DNA of 64,000 nucleotides, from the NCBI RefSeq assembly GCF_005576615.1, contig NZ_CP040330.1, forward strand, positions 186,001 to 250,000. Direction: 5' to 3'. This DNA comes from Natrinema versiforme. GTDB lineage: Archaea > Halobacteriota > Halobacteria > Halobacteriales > Natrialbaceae. A program made the position numbers and the translations under genes. Positions 36,177-44,166 of this stretch are shown here, piece by piece (positions within the stretch are counted from its first letter, which is position 1; each line of letters begins with the position of its first letter). Below the pieces are notes generated by a model. That model worked only from the letters and a program-made list of their open reading frames with translations. It had not been told where the DNA came from and ran no database searches.

Positions 36177-36632
36177 CTACTCGGGGAGGGTCACGAGGCC
36201 GTCCTCGAGCGCATCGAGCAAGACCTCGCGCGCGTGGCCGTCCGGATCGACGCCCTCGTAGACGGCTTTGACCTCGCCGTCGGCCAGCAGGAACGTCGTC
36301 CGCGCGGTCGCGCCGTCTCGCAGTTCGACGTCGAAGGCCTCGGCGACCTCCCCGTCGGGGTCCGCGAGCAGGTCGAACTCGAGGCCCTCCGAGTCACAGA
36401 AGGACCGATGGGAGTCGACGTCGTCCGTCGAGACGCCGTAGACGTCGACGCCGGCGTCCAGATACGTCTCGCGCTCGCGCTGGAACTGGTTCGCCTCGAT
36501 CGTACAGCCGGGCGTGTCGTCCCGCGGATAGAAGTAGAGGACCGTCGGCTCCTCGAAGTCGGGGCTGACGGCGTCGCCGTCCTGATTCGGCGCGGTCACG
36601 GTCGGCGCGTCGTCGCCCGCAGCGAGTACCAT
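36177..36632 (-). CDS. bcp: thiol peroxiredoxin, Bcp/PrxQ type
   Basis: 151 residues. The peroxidatic Cys is in PRDDTPGCTIEANQF near residue 45, and a second Cys lies in HRSFCDSEGLEFD (about residue 82). The thioredoxin-like fold ends in VLLDALEDGLVTL. It reduces hydroperoxides using thioredoxin-type donors. The ATG at 36632 (MVLAAGDDAPTV) is chosen because upstream in-frame sequence is Ser/Thr/Arg-rich and not conserved in the family. It is downstream of the tRNA-like locus and upstream of hsp20 on the same strand, separated by 63 bases, so the two stress genes could be co-transcribed, although hsp20 has its own TATA. Confidence 0.93.
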   Translation of the reverse strand: MVLAAGDDAPTVTAPNQDGDAVSPDFEEPTVLYFYPRDDTPGCTIEANQFQRERETYLDAGVDVYGVSTDDVDSHRSFCDSEGLEFDLLADPDGEVAEAFDVELRDGATARTTFLLADGEVKAVYEGVDPDGHAREVLLDALEDGLVTLPE

Positions 36633-36759
36633 ACTCGTGGTACCGGGAGACGAGGAAAAACAAGTTGCGGTCGGTCGCCTCGCCATCGGCCGGGTAGTCT
36701 GCTCCGTTCGCGCCTCAAGTACTTCGCCGTGATTTACAGCTCGTGAGGAGTCTCCGAAC

Positions 36760-36768
36760 TTATTATAG
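36760..36768 (+). promoter_or_regulatory. TATA box of the tRNA-His-like gene
   Basis: TTATTATAG lies 36-44 nt upstream of the first tRNA base, the usual distance for a haloarchaeal tRNA gene with a short 5' leader. Confidence 0.6.
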
Positions 36769-36803
36769 ATCTGCCGTCGTAGCCGTGAGTGCAGCGTGCT
36801 CGT

Positions 36804-36876
36804 GTCCGGGTTGGGGTAGTGGCCTATCCTTCAGCCTGTGCGGCTGAGACGCGTAGTTCGATTCTCGCACCCGGAC
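36804..36876 (+). tRNA. tRNA-His-like (anticodon GTG)
   Basis: 73 nt. The acceptor 36805-36811 pairs with 36869-36875, and G36804 opposes C36876 as the G-1:C73 pair characteristic of tRNA-His. The D stem is 36814-36817/36826-36829. The anticodon stem is TCAGC/GCTGA with loop CTGTGCG, giving GTG at 36838-36840. The T loop is TTCGATT (36857-36863). A TATA box lies upstream and TTTTT (36877-36881) follows directly. Oddities: position 37 is C rather than a purine, and the T stem pairs only if T36854 is bulged (GCG-T-AG against CTCGC). It may be functional or degenerate. No CCA is encoded. A 28-nt copy of the 3' end lies at 36965-36992. Confidence 0.65.
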
Positions 36877-36964
36877 TTTTTCGCGACGAGTAAAACGAGA
36901 GCGGAAACGCCGGACAGCGAGATCGAATCAGACGAGTCGCGCGCAGCGAAGCGAGCACGTCTCG

Positions 36965-36992
36965 GCGTGGTTCGATTCTCGCACCCGGACTT
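36965..36992 (+). repeat. duplicated 3' end of the tRNA-His-like gene (att-like)
   Basis: These 28 nt match 36851-36878 (T arm, acceptor 3' strand and two following bases) with one mismatch, 114 bp downstream. Duplication of a tRNA 3' end is the usual scar of integrase-mediated insertion. No integrase or other gene is found between the copies. Confidence 0.75.
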
Positions 36993-37084
36993 CGACGCCG
37001 TGATAGCCGTACCGTCTCGAGTCGGTAATGGAGAGTCCTGCCAAATCCGGTTCTCTTATACCCGTCGTGCCGATTGCTTCGAGT

Positions 37085-37243
37085 ATGATCGACACCGTCC
37101 TTCACACCGGTTCGGAGCACCCCAATCTTCTCTGGATTCTCGTCCCGAGTTTCCTCTCGTTCGTCGCGGGGCTCGGCGCGGCGACGTACGCCGACCGCAT
37201 CCGTACGTGGATCGGCCGCGAGAACGCCGCGACGACCGATTGA
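37085..37243 (+). CDS. small single-TM protein, 52 aa
   Basis: MIDTVLHTGSEHPNLL, then one hydrophobic helix (WILVPSFLSFVAGLGAATYA), then a charged tail ADRIRTWIGREN. CTTATACCC centred about 25 nt upstream of ATG 37085 is a TATA box, so a leaderless mRNA starting at this codon is likely, and a longer in-frame start at 37028 is excluded. It is convergent with pheA. The function is unknown. Confidence 0.65.
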   Translation: MIDTVLHTGSEHPNLLWILVPSFLSFVAGLGAATYADRIRTWIGRENAATTD

Positions 37244-37266
37244 CGCTCCGTTTCGAGCGACCGCAC

Positions 37267-38079
37267 TTACTCGACGACGTGTTCGGTATCGTACGAGCCG
37301 AGCCGCCGGACCCAGCCGTTCTCCGCGAGGTCCTCGAGATCAGCGATCGCGTCCGCCGTCCGCGACTCGTAGAGCCCGGCCTCGAAGTCGATGTGGAAGA
37401 CGTAATCGCCCAGCCGCTGGCCGCTCGGCCGCGATTCGACGCGGGTCAGGTTGATGTCCCGGTCCGCGAACGGCTCGAGCAACTCGAGCAGCAATCCGGG
37501 GTAGTTCGCGTTCGGGTAGACCACGAGCGAGGTTTTCCCGCCGCCCGTCGAGCGTTCGTCGGCGGGCGCGAGCGCGAAAAAGCGCGTCGCGTTCGAGTCC
37601 TGATCCTGAATGTCCTCGGCTAACACCTCGAGGTCGCCACTCGCGTTCGCCGGGTGGCCGATCCCCGCGACCGAGGGATCGTCGCGGGCGAACTCGACGC
37701 CCTGTGCCGTGCTCGCGACGGCCTCTAGGGTGGCGCCGGGGTACTCGCGGTCGAGGTAGGACCGACACTGGGCCAGCGCCTGCGAGTGGCTGGCGACGGT
37801 GTCGAACTCCGGACCCTGCGCGAGTAAGGCGTGCCTGATCGGGGTGACGATCTCGCGGACGACGGCGACCTCATAGTCGGCGACGGCGTCGAGGCTCTCG
37901 GTAACGCTGCCCTCGATACTGTTCTCGATCGGGATGACGCCGCGGTCGTACTCGCCGCTCGCGACGGCGTCGACGATCGCCGTGACCGACTGCCGGAAGT
38001 CGATCTCGTCGTCGTCGGCGATCGCGCTCGCCGCTCTGTGAGAGTAGGTCCCTTCGGGTCCGAGCGTAACTGCAGTCAT
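37267..38079 (-). CDS. pheA: prephenate dehydratase
   Basis: 270 residues. The periplasmic-binding-like catalytic domain begins TLGPEGTYSHRAA, with GVIPIENSIEGSV and IRHALLAQG. The conserved Thr-Arg-Phe is in DSNATRFFALAP. A C-terminal ACT domain (KTSLVVYPNANYPGLLLELL, then NLTRVESRPSGQRLGDYVF) senses phenylalanine; ESRP is the family Phe-binding motif. It converts prephenate to phenylpyruvate in Phe biosynthesis, as a monofunctional enzyme. An inverted repeat brackets the TATA-like sequence just upstream of the ATG. Confidence 0.95.
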   Translation of the reverse strand: MTAVTLGPEGTYSHRAASAIADDDEIDFRQSVTAIVDAVASGEYDRGVIPIENSIEGSVTESLDAVADYEVAVVREIVTPIRHALLAQGPEFDTVASHSQALAQCRSYLDREYPGATLEAVASTAQGVEFARDDPSVAGIGHPANASGDLEVLAEDIQDQDSNATRFFALAPADERSTGGGKTSLVVYPNANYPGLLLELLEPFADRDINLTRVESRPSGQRLGDYVFHIDFEAGLYESRTADAIADLEDLAENGWVRRLGSYDTEHVVE

Positions 38080-38080
38080 T

Positions 38081-38120
38081 ACCCGACGATAGCAGGGAAC
38101 GGGTCAAAAGACCGTCGGGT
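38081..38120 (-). promoter_or_regulatory. 8-bp inverted repeat flanking the pheA promoter
   Basis: ACCCGACG (38081-38088) and CGTCGGGT (38113-38120) are perfectly complementary. One arm abuts the start codon, the other lies at the BRE position, with a T-rich TATA candidate between. The layout matches the KH-gene promoter at 21672-21717, but the sequence is unrelated. Confidence 0.45.
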
Positions 38121-38177
38121 TTTCCGACGCGCGGATCGACCGTCGATCGGTGCGGCCGCGATCGGTCGCAGTCCGTC

Positions 38178-39491
38178 TCAGTCGTCGGTCGGCGCGCCGG
38201 ACGGACGCTCGCTCGAGACGAGCCAGCCACCTGAGGTCGCCCGCTCGGCGACGTGGGGCTGGAAGACCCACGCGCACAGGAGGACGATGGGGAGCATCGT
38301 CGCCGCGACGACGGAGTAGCCGGTGTGCAGACTCGGCATCAGCGGCGCGGCGTAGACGAGCGGGTAGACGATCCCGCCGACGGTACCGACGCCGCCGACG
38401 ACGCCGGCAACGCTCCCCGAACTGTTGGGGAACATGGCCGGAACCTGCGCGAAGATCGCGCCCTCGGCGAACGCACAGCCCATCCCGACGACGAAGCCGG
38501 CCCCGACGGCCAGCATGACCTCGCCGGTCAGGCCGGCCAGGGTCATGCCGACCATCGCGACGACGATGAAACACAGCGAGACGAACGTCCACTGCTCGCG
38601 GTATCTGCCGGTGAAGATCGGCAGGATGTTCTTCTCCTTGCGGGCCAGCAGGTCGCTGACGTAGCCGCCGATCGGTCGCAACAGGCCGGCCGCGACGGAG
38701 AACGTCGCGGCGAACGTGCTCGCGAGCACGAGGTTGTTCGTGTTGAACCCTTCGCGGTAGTAGGTCGCGAGCCAGCCGTTCATCGAGAGCTCGAGGCCGA
38801 AGCTCATCACGTAGGCCAGCGCGAGCACGACGGTTCCGTAGCGCGTGGCGGTGTAGAGCCAGTCTCTGAGATTCGCGCTCGCCTTGGTCGCCTGCCGTTT
38901 CTCCTCGCTCTTCGCGGCCTCGCCGAGCACGAAGTAGGTGATCGCGAGCAGGATCGAGACGATTCCGGTGTAGAAGAACGCGGCCCGCCAGTTGCTCTCG
39001 AAGAGGGGGCCGCTCCAGCTCTCGCCGAACACGCGGGGGAGGATGAGCGCTCCGCCGGCCGCGCCGGCGTTGCCGATGCCGGCGTAGACCCCTTCGGCGG
39101 TTCCCAGTTCACCCTCCTCGAACCACTCGGAGACGTGCTGGATGCCGATGACGAACGTGATCCCCGCCGTCGCGACGATCATCCGCTCGACGAAGAAGAC
39201 GGTGTACGACTGCGCGAACGCCGACGCGATCGAGAACACGCCGACGTACGCTAACACGATCGCGAACACCGTCGGCGCGCCCCAGCGGTCGGAGAGCCAG
39301 CCGGTCAGGATCCGACCGAACGGGGCCAGCCAGATGTTCGCGCTGGCCAGCAGGCCGAGTTCGGCCACTGAGAGGCCGAACTCGTCGGCCATCGGGCCGG
39401 TAAAGGGGGCGAAGGAGAACCAGATCAGGAACGAGAAGTTGAATCCGATCGTCGCCAGCACCAGCGTCCGCCACTTGGTCATCTTGATCAC
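38178..39491 (-). CDS. narK: NarK-type nitrate/nitrite transporter (MFS)
   Basis: 437 residues, 12 hydrophobic helices. NNP-family nitrate signatures are present: [20 protein letters not shown] in helix 5 and [18 protein letters not shown] in helix 11. Helix 2 has [13 protein letters not shown]. It imports nitrate or exchanges nitrate and nitrite. No nitrate or nitrite reductase gene is in this window, so assimilation versus respiration cannot be decided. Met4 (MTKWRTL) is an alternative start. A TATA candidate (AAACTATTGTG, minus strand about 39560-39570) would give a leader of about 45 nt. Confidence 0.88.
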   Translation of the reverse strand: MIKMTKWRTLVLATIGFNFSFLIWFSFAPFTGPMADEFGLSVAELGLLASANIWLAPFGRILTGWLSDRWGAPTVFAIVLAYVGVFSIASAFAQSYTVFFVERMIVATAGITFVIGIQHVSEWFEEGELGTAEGVYAGIGNAGAAGGALILPRVFGESWSGPLFESNWRAAFFYTGIVSILLAITYFVLGEAAKSEEKRQATKASANLRDWLYTATRYGTVVLALAYVMSFGLELSMNGWLATYYREGFNTNNLVLASTFAATFSVAAGLLRPIGGYVSDLLARKEKNILPIFTGRYREQWTFVSLCFIVVAMVGMTLAGLTGEVMLAVGAGFVVGMGCAFAEGAIFAQVPAMFPNSSGSVAGVVGGVGTVGGIVYPLVYAAPLMPSLHTGYSVVAATMLPIVLLCAWVFQPHVAERATSGGWLVSSERPSGAPTDD

Positions 39492-39950
39492 GACCAGTCA
39501 CCCCGGATGCCGCCGGTGACTCCACAGTCTGCTCGCGTCCACGACCACGGCGAATGTGGCACAATAGTTTTTGATATTCCGTGTATCTTCCTCCTTCTCT
39601 CGATCAATGAACTCTTCCCTTCGATGTTTCTCCACATGTGTCACTCGGATGGTCCGGCGACTGCCGTATATACTTGATTATTAGAACCCATCCAACTATA
39701 GGGCAGTGATGGCACAAACTCAGCTAGTACTATCCCGTTTATACTTCGAACAAACGTAACATTTTCAGCAATGATGGACAGATTCTAAAATTAGACGTTG
39801 CTCCTTCGTCGAGGCATCCGCTCCGTATTCATCCCCTCTCCGTGCGCTCCGCTAGTGCTGTGACCTCTCAGCGCCGCTCTCGATCCCTGCCGACCGAGAC
39901 GTATCGCTTCCGGTCGATCTGCTGCCGGAGAAAGCTACCGATCGGCCGCC
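39492..39950. other. 459-base gene-poor, AT-richer region
   Basis: GC content drops visibly between about 39555 and 39850. A TATA-like GTATATACTTG (39661-) is followed by ATG 39709, opening only a 16-residue frame (MAQTQLVLSRLYFEQT) before TAA. No longer frame, tRNA or clear hairpin array is seen. It could be a decayed foreign insert or an unannotated RNA. Confidence 0.4.
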
Positions 39951-40259
39951 TCACTCCTCGAGGTGTTCGATTCCTTTCTTCGCGACGTTGGCCTCCGTGA
40001 TCTCGTTTGGCATCCAGTCCGGCTTGTCGTCGGGGGCCGTCTCCTCCCACGCCCAGCCGTCGTAGATGTGGACCTTGTCCGTTCCTTTCTCTCGGAGCTG
40101 TAACTCGACCCGTTCCGCATCCTCCTCGCTCGAGCCCGGCTCGAGCCGTCGGGCCGCTTTGAGCGCCGCCTGTCGGGGCGTGTTGCCCGAGAAGACGCTC
40201 GACTCGTCACCGCCCGATTCGCGCAGTGCAAAGTTCCGTTTACCGTCTTCGCGTACCAT
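39951..40259 (-). CDS. non-histone chromosomal protein MC1
   Basis: 102 residues. The MC1 fold signature is clear: RNFALRESGGDESSVFSGNTP, RQAALKAARRL, REKGTDKVHIYDGWAWEE, then KPDWMPNEITEANVAKKGIE. MC1 is a monomeric architectural protein that binds and sharply bends DNA in haloarchaea and Methanosarcinales. This copy is more acidic than methanogen MC1, as expected for a halophile. Its promoter (CACTTAAATATAC on the minus strand near 40331-40343) closely matches that of the divergent AbrB-like gene, suggesting joint control. The leader is about 50 nt. Confidence 0.93.
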   Translation of the reverse strand: MVREDGKRNFALRESGGDESSVFSGNTPRQAALKAARRLEPGSSEEDAERVELQLREKGTDKVHIYDGWAWEETAPDDKPDWMPNEITEANVAKKGIEHLEE

Positions 40260-40327
40260 GATTTTCGCCTCCGTGTCAATTCAGCACACGATCCGACATA
40301 AAGATATCCCCGCAAATCGACCGACTG

Positions 40328-40470
40328 CGGCGGTATATTTAAGTGAGTTGCGTGACCATTTCCCCCGCAGTAGCTGCGTTTCGAGTGCGTCGCCGTCTCG
40401 TATTTCCGGCACACTGGTCGCGTCCCGAAGTCATTCGTTGTGGCGTCGAAAACACTTAAGTATATCCTGC
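40328..40470. promoter_or_regulatory. two matched divergent promoters (MC1 and AbrB-like)
   Basis: Plus strand CACTTAAGTATATCC (about 40454-40468) and minus strand CACTTAAATATACC (about 40330-40343) share BRE and TATA sequence almost base for base and point away from each other. Confidence 0.55.
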
Positions 40471-40496
40471 GGCGAAGTTCGGAATAGAATCCCGCG

Positions 40497-40694
40497 ATGG
40501 TACGGAAAAAGAAGCTGAGTCCAAGCGGTGCGAAAGACGACGACGGTAACTACCACAACGTCCACCTCAACCTCCACGAGGACGAACTCGAGGTCGCGGG
40601 CATGGATATCGGCGACGAGGTCTTCGTCCGAGTCCGGGACGGCAAAATAATCATCCAGAAAGCAGACGACGACGACGTCGAACACGAGTTCTAA
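40497..40694 (+). CDS. AbrB/SpoVT-like small DNA-binding protein
   Basis: 65 residues. The basic start MVRKKKLSPSGAK and an acidic core NLHEDELEVAGMDIGDEV-FVRVRDGKIIIQKA give the beta-alpha-beta pattern of swapped-hairpin AbrB/MazE/SpoVT domains, where the phrase LGLKxGDxVxV...GxIxI is typical. Such proteins dimerise and bind DNA as transition-state regulators or antitoxins. No toxin gene is adjacent, so antitoxin function is unlikely. Its promoter is a near-copy of the divergent MC1 promoter. The stop codon is followed immediately by the second hairpin-rich repeat. Confidence 0.7.
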   Translation: MVRKKKLSPSGAKDDDGNYHNVHLNLHEDELEVAGMDIGDEVFVRVRDGKIIIQKADDDDVEHEF

Positions 40695-40853
40695 CGAAAT
40701 TTTGCTCTGCGGTCTATCGCGCTTGCGGCTTCGCCGCAAGCGCGATGTCACTCGGCAAAATTTCGATCAAAAGCACTCCTCCTTCCTCTCCGCTCACTTC
40801 GTTCGCTCCGAGTCAGTCGTCGGCCCGCTCGCTCCCTGCGGTCGCTCGCGGAA
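40695..40853 (+). repeat. hairpin-rich repeat element, copy 2, directly after the AbrB-like gene
   Basis: It begins CGAAATTTTGCTCTG (40695-), contains a perfect 14-bp hairpin at 40716-40746 with a TTC loop, and closes an 11-bp outer stem with GCAAAATTTCG (40755-40765). It continues CGATCAAAAGCACTCCTCC and CGTCGGCCCGCTCG, matching copy 1 at 24226-24410. The outer stem is perfect here and has one mismatch in copy 1. Confidence 0.8.
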
Positions 40854-40927
40854 CAGTACGCTGGACCACAGCGACCGCAAACCGGAGCTGGACCCGAGAA
40901 AACCGCCTTTCGCTCTCTTTCGGCCGA

Positions 40928-42640
40928 TCAGCGCAGCGCCTCGAGATCGAACTCGAAGGCCGAGACCGGCACCTCGAGGTCGTGTTCGACGAGTACCTTC
41001 GGGTGGACCTCGCCGATCACGCCGACTTCCTCGCCGTCGATGACGACCGCCGCGGTTCGACCCGAAATGAAGGTCGGGTGGTCGGTCGGCGGCGTCTCGA
41101 GGTCGACGTCGAAGTTGCGAGCGAGCGCCTGCAGGCGCGCCTTGGCGTCCTCGTAGCCGGCCTCGTGGTGGGCGAGGACGGCACCGACGCGGCGGCTCTC
41201 TGCGACGCCGGTGTTTTCGCTCTCGTCGACCTCGGCCGCGAAGCCGATCTCGGCGAGGTTCTGCGGATACGAGCGGTGCGTGTTCCGCTCGAGGACCATC
41301 AGCAGCGAGGGCGTGACCCAGGTCCGCAGCATGGTGAAGTCCTCGCTGTAGGGCTCTTTGATGGTCGCCGGCTCGCCGGCTCCGTAGGCATCGTCGCCGG
41401 GCGCGATATCGAGCCGGTCGTAGTTCTCGCCCTCGCTGATCATGTGGAAGTTCAGCATGTCCTCGAAGCTGAGGCCGACGAGTTGCTCGCGGACCGACCG
41501 CTCGAGCCGGGAGCGCTCGTGGCGGCCGCCGACGGTCCCGATGTCGGGATAGCGCGGCTCGAGTTCGTTGAAGCCGTAGGCCCGCCCGAGGTCGTCGATG
41601 ACGTCCAGCGGGTGGAGCACGTCGACGCGGTAGGGCGGGATCGTGACCTCGTAGACGAGGTCACCGTCGTCGTTCTCCTCTTTCGTGGCCCCGAGACCGG
41701 ACCGCTCGGCGAGGTCGATCACCTCGTCGGGATCGAGCCCGATGCCGAGGATGGTCTCGATACGGTCGTGAGCGACCGTCTTCGTCTTCATCGAGAGGTC
41801 GGGCCGGACGAGTTCGTAATCGGGGTACTCGACGCGCACCTCCTCGATGGTGGCCCCGCGGGCCGACAGCGCGTAGCAGACGATGTTCAGCATCTTGTCG
41901 ATCGTCCACTGGTCGGTGCCCGTCATCTCGACGAACAGGTCACGGGAGTCCGTCGAGACCTCGGTCCGGCGGCCGTTGATCACCGGCGGGAACGAGAACA
42001 GCCCGATACTGTCGTAGATCGCCGGATACCGCTCGTACTCGCTGACCAGGTCGGCGTAGGTCTGCCCCGTCTGGTGGCGCTCGAGCACGTCGGCCGGCGT
42101 CATCTCTTCGTCGGAATCGAGCGGGACGAACCGGTCCTCGTCGGGTTCGACGCCGACGTACTGAATCGTCGGGTTGCCCTCGGTCGCGGAGTTGCCCTTC
42201 AGCATCGTCAGGTCGTGAATCCCGATCGCGCCCTTCGCGCGCTTGCGCCCCATCGTCGCGTGGAGCTTCTCTTGGAGTTGGATGAGCGACTCGAGGCTCT
42301 CCTCGTCCAAATCGATGTCGCGGACGACCGCGCCCGTGACGTAGGGTCGCTCGTCGGGGACCGATTCGTCCACTTCGATGGTCCACTCCGGCGAGTTCGG
42401 CGAGGGGACGTGGGTCCCTCGCGCGTCGCCGTACTGGTAGCGCATCGAGCGGGCGACCCCCTCGACGGAGAGCCGGTCGAGCCGGTCGGGCGCGAACTCG
42501 AGTTCGAACGCCCCCTCCTCGGTGCGGCCCTCGAACTCGAGGCCGAGGCCGAACAGGTCGTCGATCAGTTCGTCGTCGCTCTTCTCGTCGTGACCGGTCA
42601 GGTCACGCAGTTCGTCGGGGTCGATATCGACCGTGGGCAT
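40928..42640 (-). CDS. pheT: phenylalanyl-tRNA synthetase beta subunit
   Basis: 570 residues of the archaeal/eukaryal-type beta subunit. The N-terminal region begins MPTVDIDPDELRDLTG, with FELEFAPDRLDRLSVEGVAR and the B3/4 editing region near HATMGRKRAKGAIGIHDL. The B5 domain and the degenerate catalytic core (SFEDMLNFHMISE ... MLRTWVTPSLLMVLERN) follow. With PheS it forms the (alpha-beta)2 enzyme that charges tRNA-Phe and removes mischarged Tyr. Its ATG overlaps the pheS stop by one base, so the genes form one operon. Confidence 0.96.
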   Translation of the reverse strand: MPTVDIDPDELRDLTGHDEKSDDELIDDLFGLGLEFEGRTEEGAFELEFAPDRLDRLSVEGVARSMRYQYGDARGTHVPSPNSPEWTIEVDESVPDERPYVTGAVVRDIDLDEESLESLIQLQEKLHATMGRKRAKGAIGIHDLTMLKGNSATEGNPTIQYVGVEPDEDRFVPLDSDEEMTPADVLERHQTGQTYADLVSEYERYPAIYDSIGLFSFPPVINGRRTEVSTDSRDLFVEMTGTDQWTIDKMLNIVCYALSARGATIEEVRVEYPDYELVRPDLSMKTKTVAHDRIETILGIGLDPDEVIDLAERSGLGATKEENDDGDLVYEVTIPPYRVDVLHPLDVIDDLGRAYGFNELEPRYPDIGTVGGRHERSRLERSVREQLVGLSFEDMLNFHMISEGENYDRLDIAPGDDAYGAGEPATIKEPYSEDFTMLRTWVTPSLLMVLERNTHRSYPQNLAEIGFAAEVDESENTGVAESRRVGAVLAHHEAGYEDAKARLQALARNFDVDLETPPTDHPTFISGRTAAVVIDGEEVGVIGEVHPKVLVEHDLEVPVSAFEFDLEALR

Positions 42641-44166
42641 CAGTAGGTCACCTCCGTCTCGCGAAGCAGTTCCAGGTCACACAGCGTCCCGTGGATGTCC
42701 CGGATGTCCTCGAAGCCGTACATCAGCATGAGCAGTCGCTCGAGGGCGAGTCCCCACGCCATCACGTCGCACTCCACACCGAGGGGCTCGAGCATCTCCT
42801 CGCGGAAGATCCCCGAGTTCCCGATCTCGACGAGTTCGCCGGTCGTCGGGTGGGTGCCGAACAGCTCGAACGACGGCTCGGTGTAGGGGTTGTAGTGGGG
42901 TTTGAACCGGATGTCCTCGATGCCGAACTGGGCGTAGAACTCCTCGAAGGTACCCATCAGATCGCGCACCGAGAGGTTCTCGGCCATCACCCAGCCCTCG
43001 ATCTGGAAGAACTCGAGCAGGTGCGTCGGGTCGAGCGTGTCGTTGCGATACACTTTCTCGACGCTGAAATAGCGCTGTGGCGGCTCGAGGTCGCCGATCT
43101 CCTCGCCCGAGAGGTAGCGCGTCGACAGCGAGGTGGTGTGCCCGCGCAGTGCGAGCGCCCGCGCGAAGTCCTCGTCCCACGGCGAGTGATAGCCCTCGCC
43201 GTCCTCGCCGACGCCCTCCTTGTGCGCCCGCTCGACGCGGTCGACGAGGTCGTCCGGAAGCTCGTCGATGTGGGTCGGCTGCTCCAAGGCGAACCGGTCC
43301 CAGTGCGTGCGCGCCGGATGGTCCTGGGGCATGAACAGGCAGTCGTTGATCCAGAAGTCCGCGTCGACGTGGGGACCTTCCATCTCCTGAAAGCCCATCC
43401 CGACGAGAACGTCCTTGACGCGCTCGGACGTCTGGCGCAGGATGTGGACCTTGCCGCCGTCGAACTGTTCGGCGTCGGCCTCGACGTTGTACTCGGAGAA
43501 CTCGACGTCCTCCCACTCGCCGCTCGTGAGCAGTTCGGGAGTGACCTGTCCGACCGTCTCGGCGGTCTCGATCCCCGCCATCAGCTCCGTGACGGCGTGC
43601 TCGGTCAGGGTCGCCTCGCGGACCGTCGACTCGCGTCGGTCCAGCAGACCGCGGCGCTCGAGCGACTCGAGGGTCTCCGAATCCACGTCGACGCTGTCGA
43701 CCGGCGCGTCGTCCGCGTCGGCGAGTTCCTCGAGCGCGGTCGCCTCGGCGTCCGCGTCCGGATCGGCGTCGGGATCGGCGGTGATCTCGCCGCTGTCGAT
43801 CACGCCGTAGCCCTTGCGCGCGTAGTTCGAGAGCGCGATGTCGACCGCGCCGCCCTCGAGCCCCGACGCGCCGATGACCTGTCCCATCGAGACGGGGTCG
43901 GCGTCGGCCCCGGCCTCGAGTGCGGCCTCGTAGAGCCGAACCTCGGGAAGGCTGTCGGTGACGTACTCGCGCCCCTCGTCGGTGAGCGCGACCGTTTCGT
44001 CGACGCGTTCGCTGACGGCGAGTAGCCCCTCGTCCTCGAGTTCGAAGACGGCCCCGGTGACGGTTTCGGGGGGGAGCTCGGTCGCCGCGGCGAGGGCATC
44101 GACGGACGTTGCCTCGTCCGCAGTCGCGGCCTCTAAGACCGCGACCTGTTGTGCTGGCAGTTGCAT
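42640..44166 (-). CDS. pheS: phenylalanyl-tRNA synthetase alpha subunit
   Basis: 508 residues. The N-terminal part (MQLPAQQVAVLEAATADEA...) contains winged-helix-like domains typical of archaeal/eukaryal PheS. The class II catalytic core has motif 2 RYFSVEKVYRNDTLDPTHL and motif 3 MAWGLALERLLMLMYGFED. It is the catalytic subunit, paired with PheT encoded immediately downstream. The start MQLPAQQVAVLEAA is typical of haloarchaeal PheS. Just before the ATG the coding strand reads GGATAAGCGAATG, resembling the leuS start region. Confidence 0.96.
   Translation of the reverse strand: MQLPAQQVAVLEAATADEATSVDALAAATELPPETVTGAVFELEDEGLLAVSERVDETVALTDEGREYVTDSLPEVRLYEAALEAGADADPVSMGQVIGASGLEGGAVDIALSNYARKGYGVIDSGEITADPDADPDADAEATALEELADADDAPVDSVDVDSETLESLERRGLLDRRESTVREATLTEHAVTELMAGIETAETVGQVTPELLTSGEWEDVEFSEYNVEADAEQFDGGKVHILRQTSERVKDVLVGMGFQEMEGPHVDADFWINDCLFMPQDHPARTHWDRFALEQPTHIDELPDDLVDRVERAHKEGVGEDGEGYHSPWDEDFARALALRGHTTSLSTRYLSGEEIGDLEPPQRYFSVEKVYRNDTLDPTHLLEFFQIEGWVMAENLSVRDLMGTFEEFYAQFGIEDIRFKPHYNPYTEPSFELFGTHPTTGELVEIGNSGIFREEMLEPLGVECDVMAWGLALERLLMLMYGFEDIRDIHGTLCDLELLRETEVTY

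Noticed and set aside
36804-36992. Split or intron-containing tRNA using the downstream 3' copy
   Set aside because: The first copy already supplies a full tRNA with matching acceptor stem and a T5 terminator. The second copy is simply a duplicate, and no bulge-helix-bulge motif was seen.
40497-40694. Antitoxin of a toxin-antitoxin pair
   Set aside because: No toxin-sized frame adjacent; only a repeat and pheT follow.
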